DNA from: Sphingobium chungbukense
GTDB lineage: Bacteria > Pseudomonadota > Alphaproteobacteria > Sphingomonadales > Sphingomonadaceae
Direction: 5' to 3'
Length of the DNA stretch: 64,000 bases
Assembly: GCF_001005725.1 (NCBI RefSeq)
Contig: NZ_LBIC01000005.1
Span: 484,001-548,000, forward strand
Positions 36,678 to 44,556 of this stretch are shown here, piece by piece (positions within the stretch are counted from its first letter, which is position 1; every line of letters begins with the position of its first letter). A model generated the notes under the pieces. That model made no database searches. It saw only the letters and a list, made by a program, of their open reading frames with translations, and was not told the origin of the DNA. The position numbers and the translations under genes were made by a program.

Positions 36678-37526
36678 TCAGGCCGGTCTTTCGTCGATCA
36701 GCATCCGCACCAACGGCCGCATGCCGGCGTCGAACTTGGCGAGCATGACATGATCGTCGGCCGTTTCGAAATGGGTGATAAGGCCATGGTCCGTCCAGCG
36801 ATGCAGCGCATAGGCAGGTGGGTCCGCGACGATCATCGGGCGGTTGTCGGGGGTTTCGGGGTCCATGGGACGCATGTCGAGCGCCAGTTGTGGGGCGGTC
36901 GAGGAGCAGATCGCGATGGTCGTACCGCTCCATGGCGCCGTGATCGCGCGATGGATGTGGCCGCAGAGGATCGCCTGAATGTTGGTCCGCCCGGCAATGG
37001 CGGCAGAAAAGCGCTGGACCCAGGGCTCTTCCGGATGCGTGTTCATCCAGTCTATGCCGACCTCGACAGGGGGGTGGTGCATGACGACCAATGTCGGCGT
37101 GGTGGCGTCCTCATCCAGCCGGGCGGTCAACCATGCGGCGCGGCGTTCGCAAAAGGCGCCGCCATGGCGGTCCGGCTCCAGCGTGTCGAGCATGATGATC
37201 CGCCGTCCTTCCAGCGGGATCACATAGTGGAAGAAACCATCTTCCTGAGGGATATGAGGGAAATGCTGGGCGAAATGGGCTCGGTCGTCATGATTGCCCA
37301 TGCAGGGCCAGACCGGGAAATCGCACTGGCTGAAGGCGTTGGCGAGGCGACGATAGCTGTCTGCATCGCCCCGGTCCGTCAGGTCGCCCGTTGCCAGGAG
37401 CAGGTCGGGCCGGTTCGGGCCATCGTTCAAGGCGCGCAGCACCTGGTCCAGCCGCTTGCGGTTGAATTCGGCGGGGTTGTCGGGATCGAACCCCAGATGG
37501 ATATCCGTGACCTGTGCGATCAGCAT
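36678..37526 (-). CDS. Calcineurin-like metallophosphoesterase, CpdA-type cyclic nucleotide phosphodiesterase
   Basis: A 282-residue class III phosphodiesterase-like protein. Metal-binding motifs are in order: QVTDIHLG (D-x-H), ATGDLTDRGD (GDxxD), PCMGNHDDR (GNHD), VVMHHPPVEVG (H) and LCGHIHRAI (GHxH). These match CpdA, which hydrolyses cAMP. AAGG lies before the ATG at 37526. It starts 13 bp after the stop of the FHA-cytochrome gene on the same strand, so it looks like the last gene of the redox operon, where it could remove the ligand sensed by the two cNMP-binding domains of the protein at 40262. Confidence 0.82.
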   Translation of the reverse strand: MLIAQVTDIHLGFDPDNPAEFNRKRLDQVLRALNDGPNRPDLLLATGDLTDRGDADSYRRLANAFSQCDFPVWPCMGNHDDRAHFAQHFPHIPQEDGFFHYVIPLEGRRIIMLDTLEPDRHGGAFCERRAAWLTARLDEDATTPTLVVMHHPPVEVGIDWMNTHPEEPWVQRFSAAIAGRTNIQAILCGHIHRAITAPWSGTTIAICSSTAPQLALDMRPMDPETPDNRPMIVADPPAYALHRWTDHGLITHFETADDHVMLAKFDAGMRPLVRMLIDERPA

Positions 37527-37539
37527 GGCCTTGCTCCCC

Positions 37540-39351
37540 TTATATCTCTGGGCCGGTCTTGCGCGGTCTGTCTGCCTGATCCCGTCTGGCCGATCGGTCC
37601 GCGGGCGTCCGGGGCGCACCGTCGCCGATATGATAGCTGTGGCACATGGCGCAACCCGAAGGGACGTCCGCCTTCGCCTTTTCCCCGCCATGGCAGGTGC
37701 GGCAACTGTCGATGTCGGGCAGCAGCAGTTGCCGGGCGTCGTGGGATTTGGGCGCGGCGTGGCAGCTCTCGCATTTCTCCGTCTGGTGCGCGGCATGGTC
37801 GAACCAGCCGTTCATCATATAACGCATCGGCTGATGCACCGGCAGCACCTGCCAGTTCGCATTGCCGTTGGCGCCGGGCGGCGCGACCGTGTGGCAATCG
37901 TAGCAGGCGCCCCCCTTCGAGAAGACCGCCCTGATGGCGTCGTCCGCGCGGGAAGGGCGGGCCGCTGCGGCGCCGAAATAGGCGTGATAAATCTGCCCCT
38001 GCGCATAGTCGCCGGGCCGCCGCCGCGCCATAGCGCCCAACGCAACCGGCTGGGCCGGGCCGGTCGAGCGATAATAGGCGCGCAGATCCGCGATCACCTG
38101 ATCGGGCTGGCCGTGGCGCAAGGTGCGGACCGTGCCGCCGATCGTTTCGAAGGCCAGGCTGTGGCACATCTGGCAGTCGCGTTCCATCTCGACCGGCAGG
38201 AAGCGAACCCCGTCGGCGGTCGGCTTGTGGCAATCCTTGCAGGCGAGCGCGTCGCCGAAACCATATTGCGCCTTCATGGTGCGCGCCATCCTGGCGGCGC
38301 CGCCCGTGGCCGACAGGTGAATGTCGTGCGGGAATTTGAGACCGCTGTCGTCCATTGGTTTCGCATCGAGCGAGGCGCGGGTGAAGCGGGGGTGTTTGCC
38401 CGGCACCGTCTGGACGAGGGCCGAGAATTGCGGGTGACTGGTGCCGAAATCGGCTGCGTTGCCGAGTTTCGTATCCTTGAGACGATCCTTCAGCGTACCG
38501 TGGCAGTCGGTGCAGAAGGCTTGCGGGGCGGGCTGCATCGGGCCTGCCCCTTCATGTTCGCGATGGCAGTCGACGCAGGCGCCCTCGGGCGGCTTGCCGA
38601 AAGCCGATGCGACCCCCGCTAGGAATCTGCCGCCGAGCCCAGGTTCGGCGCGGGCCATGGTGATGCGGACGGCCGGGGCGTGGTCGTGGACATCCTGGTG
38701 ACAGGTCTGGCAGGCATTGTCGCGAACCGAGACGAAGGCCTTCTGATGGCAGGTTTCGCAGCGGCCCTCTAGGGCGTGGTGCGCCTGGCTGAGCGGACCG
38801 GAGGACCAGGCCTTGTCGCCCACGACGGTATAGATGTTGCGCGTGTCGTTCGCCGGACGGCTGGCGTAGCTCCAGATCGGAATGGCGAGGAAGCCGATCA
38901 GGATCGCCAGCGCCATGCCCCATGCCGTCAGCCGCTTGGGCGGAGCGAGGCCCCGCAGGGAGAAGACCCTTGTCTCCTCCTTTTCCTCCGACGCCTCCGA
39001 TACGGCGTCGACGCGGCGGATCGAGAGGATGGTGGCGCCATCCTCATCACGCGACACGGTGATGCGATGGCCGCCGAAGCGCAGTTCCGCACCCTTGGCG
39101 GGGTCGATTTCGGCGCGCAGGACGGTGCGGCCTTCAAGGTCGAAGCCCAGCGTGCCGGTGGCGCGGACGCGGATGGTGCGTTCGTCGACCTGCTCGATCC
39201 GGGCATGGTCCGGCTCCAACGCAAGGTCGGGCAAGTGGATGTCGTTTTCCGCCGAGCGGCCCAGCGAGAGCTGCGGCTTGGGCAGGGTGGCGGCGCGGAC
39301 GATTTCGCGGCCATCGGCGGTGAGGCTGATCTGACGGACTAGAAAGCTCAT
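37540..39351 (-). CDS. FHA domain - transmembrane helix - decaheme cytochrome c fusion
   Basis: A 603-residue protein with an unusual order. Residues about 25-75 look like an FHA phosphothreonine-binding domain (LSLGRSAENDIHLPDLAL, then EPDHARIE). Residues 141-163 are one membrane helix (LTAWGMALAILIGFLAIPIW). The rest has ten CxxCH heme-binding motifs, starting near residues 198, 214, 259, 280, 371, 393, 483, 527, 550 and 567. The N-terminus is therefore probably cytoplasmic and the hemes periplasmic. ATG at 39351 lies 8 bp after the membrane cytochrome gene. It should carry electrons across or along the periplasm, with the FHA part able to read phosphorylated proteins inside the cell. Confidence 0.85.
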   Translation of the reverse strand: MSFLVRQISLTADGREIVRAATLPKPQLSLGRSAENDIHLPDLALEPDHARIEQVDERTIRVRATGTLGFDLEGRTVLRAEIDPAKGAELRFGGHRITVSRDEDGATILSIRRVDAVSEASEEKEETRVFSLRGLAPPKRLTAWGMALAILIGFLAIPIWSYASRPANDTRNIYTVVGDKAWSSGPLSQAHHALEGRCETCHQKAFVSVRDNACQTCHQDVHDHAPAVRITMARAEPGLGGRFLAGVASAFGKPPEGACVDCHREHEGAGPMQPAPQAFCTDCHGTLKDRLKDTKLGNAADFGTSHPQFSALVQTVPGKHPRFTRASLDAKPMDDSGLKFPHDIHLSATGGAARMARTMKAQYGFGDALACKDCHKPTADGVRFLPVEMERDCQMCHSLAFETIGGTVRTLRHGQPDQVIADLRAYYRSTGPAQPVALGAMARRRPGDYAQGQIYHAYFGAAAARPSRADDAIRAVFSKGGACYDCHTVAPPGANGNANWQVLPVHQPMRYMMNGWFDHAAHQTEKCESCHAAPKSHDARQLLLPDIDSCRTCHGGEKAKADVPSGCAMCHSYHIGDGAPRTPADRSARRDQADRPRKTGPEI

Positions 39352-39359
39352 TGGCGCGC

Positions 39360-40262
39360 TCACCAGTAGAAGAAGACGCTGACGATATGCGCGCTCAGCG
39401 CGGCCAGCAGGGCAAAGGTGGCGGGCACATGGACGTAGAGCCAGATTTCCAGCAGCGCCTTGAGCTTGAGGTGCCGTCGCAGGCGCGCCAGCATCGCCTG
39501 CTTGCGTTCCAGCAGGGCGTCGATGCGTTCGAGCGGGTGGTTGCTGGAATTTGGGCCGGTGTCGGGCTGGTCGCCAGTCCATTGGCGGAGCGCGGCCTGC
39601 GCCCTGGCGGTGGCGCAGCGGGGATAACGGCCCGACAGGCGGTTAAGCAGGCTGCCGCCGAAGGGGTCCTGCTCCAGTGACTGGCGGACCAGCGCCGCTT
39701 TGTCGTGGGGCAAGGGTTGGGCGGCGTCGTGCAGTTGGCGGTCGATAGCGCGCACGGCGTCCAGCATCTGCACCTGCGTCATTTCGGCGCGGTTGTTGCT
39801 GAGCGCGGCGGGCAGAGTGGCGTAGACGGTGATGCCGAACAGGCCGGACAGGATGACCAGCATCATCAGCGCATAGGCCAGCGTGTGGACGTTCCATCCA
39901 AGCTGGAAGCCGGTGTGCAGCGTGGCGATGACGATCAAGCTGAGGCCGAGATAGACATGGGCGGAAGTCCAGGCCTTCAAGGACCAGCGGCCCCGCGTCA
40001 TGGCCCGCTTGCGCAGGCCGAGCAGGGTCAGCCAGAGGATCAGCAGCACGCCGATCGTTCCCATGGTGTAGCCGTACCAGCTACCGCCATTATGGTGCGG
40101 CGTGACGTCGACCAGCATGTAACTGGCGATGGCGAGGACGCAGATCAGCGTCGCGATTTTCAGCCAGCGGAAACCGGCATGGCGCAGGAAACCGTCATGC
40201 AGCGCGTCTTTGGCGCGGTTGGGACCCTTGGTGCGACGGGTGGGAGCGGCTCTGGTTGCCAT
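39360..40262 (-). CDS. Five-helix membrane cytochrome b-like protein
   Basis: A 300-residue membrane protein with helices near 33-51, 63-83, 100-118, 126-150 and 275-296. Helix 3 has His102 and His116 and helix 5 has His278 and His292, each pair 14 residues apart. Two such His-X13-His helices are the textbook way to hold two stacked b hemes across a membrane. A large polar loop (about 152-268) lies between helices 4 and 5. It starts within a TGATG overlap with the upstream gene and ends 8 bp before the decaheme cytochrome, so it is the natural electron link between the two. No named family recognised. Confidence 0.75.
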   Translation of the reverse strand: MATRAAPTRRTKGPNRAKDALHDGFLRHAGFRWLKIATLICVLAIASYMLVDVTPHHNGGSWYGYTMGTIGVLLILWLTLLGLRKRAMTRGRWSLKAWTSAHVYLGLSLIVIATLHTGFQLGWNVHTLAYALMMLVILSGLFGITVYATLPAALSNNRAEMTQVQMLDAVRAIDRQLHDAAQPLPHDKAALVRQSLEQDPFGGSLLNRLSGRYPRCATARAQAALRQWTGDQPDTGPNSSNHPLERIDALLERKQAMLARLRRHLKLKALLEIWLYVHVPATFALLAALSAHIVSVFFYW

Positions 40263-42787
40263 CAGTTTGCCTCCCGATCGAGGCGGGCGACGGTCAGGAA
40301 ATCCTCTGGCGCGACGCGGATGGCGGCGCCGGTGGGGCAGGCGCGGACGCAGGCCGGGCCACCCTCGATACCGGAGCACATGTCGCATTTGATTGCCTTT
40401 TTCGGCTTTTCGACGCCCGGTTCCGCATTCTTGTACCGCCATTTCTTCGACGGTTCGCCGGGGCCGGGGCCTTGGCCGAAGAACATCCAGCTCAGCAGGC
40501 CGGGCTTCTTGGGTGGGACGCTGTCCATGCGGATCACGCCATAGGGGCAGTTGCGCTGGCAATTGCCGCAGCCGATGCAGGTCTCGTCGATGTAGACCTC
40601 GCCGTCCGGGCCGCGATGGATGGCGTTGGGCGGGCAGTCGGCCATGCAGTGCGGATGCTCGCAATGGCGGCAACTGGTAGGGACGTGGAGATGGGCGTAG
40701 GTGCGGCCCGCTTCGCGATCGAGGCGGGAAAGGCCGTCATGGCTGTCGGCGCAGGCCTTTTCGCAATTGTCGCAGCCCACGCACAGATGCTCGTCGATCA
40801 GCAGCACGTCGGTCGCTTCGCCGATGCCGTTGTCGACCAGGAATTTCGCCGTTTCCGAATACATGTCGACGACGGTCGAGAAGCTGTCCTTGCGGCTTTC
40901 GATGAAGGCGTTGACGTCCTGCCGGGCGGCCATGTCGCGGCGGGCGCGTTCCAGCAGGGCGGGCTTGGCCGCCATCAGCCGGGCGAAGGCGTCGCCGTTC
41001 AGCTTGATGACTTCGGACTTGACCGTCGCCTTGACCGTGGCGGTACGGGCGCCGCCCGCGATGAGGGCCATTTCGCCCACATAGCTGCCTGCGGGCAGGT
41101 AGGAGAGGAAGACGTTCTTTCCTCCGATCTTCTTCTCCACGATCATGGAGCCGACGCGAATGACGTAGATGTCGGTGCCGAGGTCGCCTTCCGTGATGAC
41201 ATGCTCGCCCGCCTTGACGGTCTGGATTTCCGCCGTGTCCAGCACTTCGGTGAGGTCCGCCGGGGTCAGGCCCGCGCCGAACAGTTGCAGCAATTGCCGC
41301 TCGGTCGATATGCGGGTGATGGCGCGCTTGGCCGGTGGGTTGGAGGACATGAGCTTCAGCGCCGCGGTGCGCGACACCTCCACCATGATCGAATCCGCGC
41401 CCGCCCGCACCGTGGCGCCGCGGCGGCGGCCGGAGATCAGGCCGACCTCCCCGAAGATCGATCCCTGGCCGATGGGGACTTCGAGCGTGGGGCTGACCTC
41501 GACCAGCGCCTGGCCCTGCGCCACGCCGAAGAGGGAGGAGCCGGGGTCGTATTTCTCGAAGATCGTCTCACCCTTGCGATAGGCGCGGACTTCGCTGTCG
41601 AGCATGAATTCGCGCATCTGGAGCGGCGAGAGGCCCTCCAGGATGGAGACGTTGGAGCGGAGGAACTCCAGCCATTGGTCGACGCTCTTCCTTTCCGGCA
41701 GGGCGGCGAATTTGGCGGCCAATATGGGTTCGTCGGCGGGCTTCAAATCCCTGTTGCCGTTGATATACTCGACGACGTCATAGCCCTGGTTCATGCAATG
41801 CTTGATCAGCGGATAGCCCGCCAGCGCGCCGATCACGAAAATGCCGGGCGCGGTGCTTTCGAAGACCGGGGACAGTTTCGGGAAGGCGAGGCGATCGCCG
41901 CTGGTGAATTCGATGCCGCAGCTTTCCACGAAGGCGCGGGGCGGGGCGGAGCCCATGCGCGCGATGATGCGGTCGCATTTCAGCTTCACCTCGCCGTCGC
42001 GGCTGTCGAGCGTGATATAGCCCGGCTCGATCTTCGCCGTGGTCGCCTCGGTCATGATGGTGAGACGGCCAGCCTCCGACGCGGCCATCAGCGCCTTGAC
42101 ATTGGCGGCCTTGGCGCTGGCGAATTCGGTGGATCGGTTGAGGATGGTGACGGCATTGCCCTGCGCCTCGTCGGCGGCAAGGCCGAGGGCGTTTTCTATG
42201 CCCGCGTCTCCTGTGCCGACCACGAAGATATGCTCGTCATTATAAGCGGCTGGATCATCCAGTTGATATTGGACATGAGGAAAGTCGGCGCCGGGCACGC
42301 GCATGAGGTTGGGGTTGCCCTGCGTGCCAATCGCCATGATCACGGCGTCGGCGATGACCTCCCGACCGTCGCTCAAGGTCAGGCGATAGGGCGGAGCGAG
42401 GCGCTGGATTTCCTTCGTGGCGGTGGTGCCGTCGCGCTTGCGCTCCACGATCTTCTGGACGCTGCCCGGGATGGGCTCACCGGTGCCGGTGATCGCCTCC
42501 ACCTCCGCACGATAGGCCACGTTGATGCCCTGTTGTACCGCCTGCGCGTTCCAGCGGTCGAGGATCGATTCGCGTTTTCCGGCCTCGAAATCGCAATCGG
42601 AACGCAGCACGAGCTGACTGGGCGTCGCCATCACATGCTTGCCCTTCTGATATTTGAAGATGGTGTCGGACAGATGGTCCGTCTTCTCGATCAGCAGGTG
42701 GGAAAGCCCCAGCCCGGCGGCACGGGCGGCCGCACTCAGACCCGCCGGCCCCGATCCGACGATCGCGATACGCACGCGGTCAGTCAA
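40262..42787 (-). CDS. FAD/NAD(P) reductase - two cNMP-binding domains - four-cluster ferredoxin fusion
   Basis: An 841-residue cytoplasmic protein starting at TTG (42787) after GGGGG. Residues 1-350 are a two-dinucleotide flavoprotein with GSGPAG at 11-16 and GTGDAG at 191-196, as in thioredoxin reductase/YpdA-like proteins. Residues about 375-485 and 500-605 are two cyclic-nucleotide-binding domains; both keep the phosphate-binding Glu and Arg (FGEVGLISGRRRGATVRA and VGEMALIAGGARTATVKA). Residues 669-817 hold 16 Cys in four [4Fe-4S] motifs of the DmsB/NrfC kind. It lacks a signal or membrane helix. First gene of the operon with the cytochromes, so it should feed them electrons from NAD(P)H under cNMP control. 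Confidence 0.88.
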   Translation of the reverse strand: MTDRVRIAIVGSGPAGLSAAARAAGLGLSHLLIEKTDHLSDTIFKYQKGKHVMATPSQLVLRSDCDFEAGKRESILDRWNAQAVQQGINVAYRAEVEAITGTGEPIPGSVQKIVERKRDGTTATKEIQRLAPPYRLTLSDGREVIADAVIMAIGTQGNPNLMRVPGADFPHVQYQLDDPAAYNDEHIFVVGTGDAGIENALGLAADEAQGNAVTILNRSTEFASAKAANVKALMAASEAGRLTIMTEATTAKIEPGYITLDSRDGEVKLKCDRIIARMGSAPPRAFVESCGIEFTSGDRLAFPKLSPVFESTAPGIFVIGALAGYPLIKHCMNQGYDVVEYINGNRDLKPADEPILAAKFAALPERKSVDQWLEFLRSNVSILEGLSPLQMREFMLDSEVRAYRKGETIFEKYDPGSSLFGVAQGQALVEVSPTLEVPIGQGSIFGEVGLISGRRRGATVRAGADSIMVEVSRTAALKLMSSNPPAKRAITRISTERQLLQLFGAGLTPADLTEVLDTAEIQTVKAGEHVITEGDLGTDIYVIRVGSMIVEKKIGGKNVFLSYLPAGSYVGEMALIAGGARTATVKATVKSEVIKLNGDAFARLMAAKPALLERARRDMAARQDVNAFIESRKDSFSTVVDMYSETAKFLVDNGIGEATDVLLIDEHLCVGCDNCEKACADSHDGLSRLDREAGRTYAHLHVPTSCRHCEHPHCMADCPPNAIHRGPDGEVYIDETCIGCGNCQRNCPYGVIRMDSVPPKKPGLLSWMFFGQGPGPGEPSKKWRYKNAEPGVEKPKKAIKCDMCSGIEGGPACVRACPTGAAIRVAPEDFLTVARLDREAN

Positions 42788-42913
42788 AGATTATCCCCCA
42801 AAATACCCCTGTGCTCCGGATGTTACCGGATGCCTGTCCCGGCCCCACTCTATCATTTCCGCAGCGTCACGCTAGAGAGGATCGGCGGGTAAAGATCGGG
42901 GAGAGCAAGAATA

Positions 42914-43846
42914 ATGGGTTGGGGCTTTGGACGCGTCGTGCTGATGGGCGCGGTCGGCATTGCCGCCGTGTCGATCGGCTATAATATGATGCACACGCCC
43001 GATGAGGCGAAAGAGCCCGCGGCCCCGTCGCCCCTGATGAACGGGCAGGCGAGCGATCCGGAGGCGGTCATTCGGGGGCTTCAGGACAGGGTGGGGGCCA
43101 ATCCCAACGATGCGGAGGGCTGGCAGAGGCTGGGCTGGGCCTATTTCGAGAACGGCCGCCATGCCGATGCGCTGCGCGCCTATCGCCATGCGACGAAGCT
43201 GGTGCCAGGCAATGCCACATTCTGGTCTTCGCTGGGCGAAGCGGCGGTGATGGCGAGCGATCATGATCCGATGCCGCAGGAGGCAGCAGCCGCGTTCGAC
43301 AAGGCGATCGCGATCGATCCCAAGGACCCCAGGGCGCGCTATTTCCTGGCGGTGCGAAAGGATCTGGCCAAGGATCATGAGGGCGCAATCCGGGACTGGC
43401 TGGCGCTGCTGGGCGACACGCCGCCGGGGGCACCGTGGGAGGCCGACCTGCGCCGGACCATCGAGCAGGTGGGGAAGATCAACAAGATCGACGTGGCCCC
43501 GCGATTGGCGGCGGTGAAGCCGGTCGCCCCCCATCCCCCCATGGGCGGCATGTCAGTGGCGGCGGCGGCAATTCCTGGGCCGAGCAGCGAGCAGATGCAG
43601 GCGGCCGCGCAGCTTCCCAAGGGGCAGCAGGATGCGATGGTGGAGGGAATGGTTTCGGGGCTCGAGGCCAAGCTGAAGGCGAATCCCGGCAATGTCGACG
43701 GCTGGATCATGCTGATGCGCAGCCGGATGACATTGGGCGAGACGGCCAAGGCGGCGGCGGCTTATGCGCAGGCGAAGGCGGCCAACCCGGCGCAGGCGGG
43801 ACGGATCAGGGATGAGGCGCGGATTTTGGGGGTTCCGGGTGTTTGA
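42914..43846 (+). CDS. Membrane-anchored TPR protein, CcmH/CcmI(CycH)-like
   Basis: A 310-residue protein with one N-terminal helix (about 5-24) and two TPR regions. The first, about residues 50-165, includes PNDAEGWQRLGWAYFENGRHADALRAYRHATKLVPGNATFWSSLGEA; the second, near the C-terminus, has ANPGNVDGWIMLMRSRMTLGETAKAAAAYAQAKA. This layout resembles the heme-lyase assembly factor CcmI/CycH, which holds apocytochrome c for heme attachment. It is divergent from the redox operon with a 126-bp gap, so it may be a dedicated maturation factor for the ten-heme protein. A general ccm role is also possible, but no other ccm gene is nearby. Confidence 0.75.
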   Translation: MGWGFGRVVLMGAVGIAAVSIGYNMMHTPDEAKEPAAPSPLMNGQASDPEAVIRGLQDRVGANPNDAEGWQRLGWAYFENGRHADALRAYRHATKLVPGNATFWSSLGEAAVMASDHDPMPQEAAAAFDKAIAIDPKDPRARYFLAVRKDLAKDHEGAIRDWLALLGDTPPGAPWEADLRRTIEQVGKINKIDVAPRLAAVKPVAPHPPMGGMSVAAAAIPGPSSEQMQAAAQLPKGQQDAMVEGMVSGLEAKLKANPGNVDGWIMLMRSRMTLGETAKAAAAYAQAKAANPAQAGRIRDEARILGVPGV

Positions 43847-43850
43847 GCGG

Positions 43851-43866
43851 GCGTTCTATTGAACGC
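43851..43866. terminator. Short hairpin between convergent genes
   Basis: GCGTTC-TATT-GAACGC directly follows the TPR gene stop and faces the end of the sortase gene. Stem of 6 bp, no clear T-run. Confidence 0.4.
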
Positions 43867-43959
43867 TTCCGATCCTGAGCAGGCGGCAGTTCCGGCTCGC
43901 CGCAGGATTTTTCTTCGCCGTTTGGACCGGGCTCCCTGTCGGCGCAGGAGCGCAAGGCG

Positions 43960-44556
43960 TTACTGGGTTTCGGCCCATGCCACAAATCGTAGCGGACCAT
44001 GCTCCGTCGTTCCAAAGGGATAGCATGTCGTGAGCGCCAGCAACGCCCCTGCCGGATCGCGCGGATAGGCGAAACGATCCCAGCGCACGATCTGGAAGCC
44101 GGTGATGCGATAACGCCGCTTCCGTCCGTCGATGGACTGGACTTCGATCTCATCGCCCTTCCGCACCTTCTGCAGGAAGGCGAAATGAGTGTCTCGATGC
44201 GCCGCCATGACGCTGACGTGCGGATTGCCCAGGGGCATGAGCGTCGGACCGAAGGCCATGGCCTGTCCGGAACCGCCAGACAGCACGATCTCGCGGACGT
44301 CGAGGCGCGGTAGGGTGATGCGGGCGACGGGAGTCATATCGGCCCAAAACCAGGGCTTTAACGGGCGATGTTTCGACAAGCTCTGATCGAATGCGCGGTC
44401 GAGCAGGATTTGCGCGATCCATGCCTTGGCGGGGATCATCGCACCGTAGGCGATGAAGCACAGTCCGATGACGCAAAGGCCGATCAGCAGGGCGCGGGCG
44501 AGGGCGCCCCGCACGGCGCGCCCTCCTTTCATCACGGTCGTCATGACGGCGATCAT
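43960..44556 (-). CDS. Class GN sortase
   Basis: A 198-residue sortase of the class found in Gram-negative bacteria. One N-terminal membrane helix (about 20-45) is followed by the catalytic domain with His in VSVMAAHRDTHFAFL, Cys in LALTTCYPFG and Arg in GPLRFVAWA. It starts in an ATGA overlap with the stop of its target gene, and the pair is a conserved two-gene unit. It should cleave the LPQTA-like motif at the C-terminus of the target and attach or release it. Confidence 0.92.
   Translation of the reverse strand: MIAVMTTVMKGGRAVRGALARALLIGLCVIGLCFIAYGAMIPAKAWIAQILLDRAFDQSLSKHRPLKPWFWADMTPVARITLPRLDVREIVLSGGSGQAMAFGPTLMPLGNPHVSVMAAHRDTHFAFLQKVRKGDEIEVQSIDGRKRRYRITGFQIVRWDRFAYPRDPAGALLALTTCYPFGTTEHGPLRFVAWAETQ

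Noticed and set aside
40256..42892. 878-residue open frame on the plus strand opposite the cNMP-FAD-FeS gene
   Set aside because: It is the antisense shadow of a GC-rich gene whose own strand shows clear FAD, cNMP and ferredoxin motifs; the plus frame has no recognisable domain.
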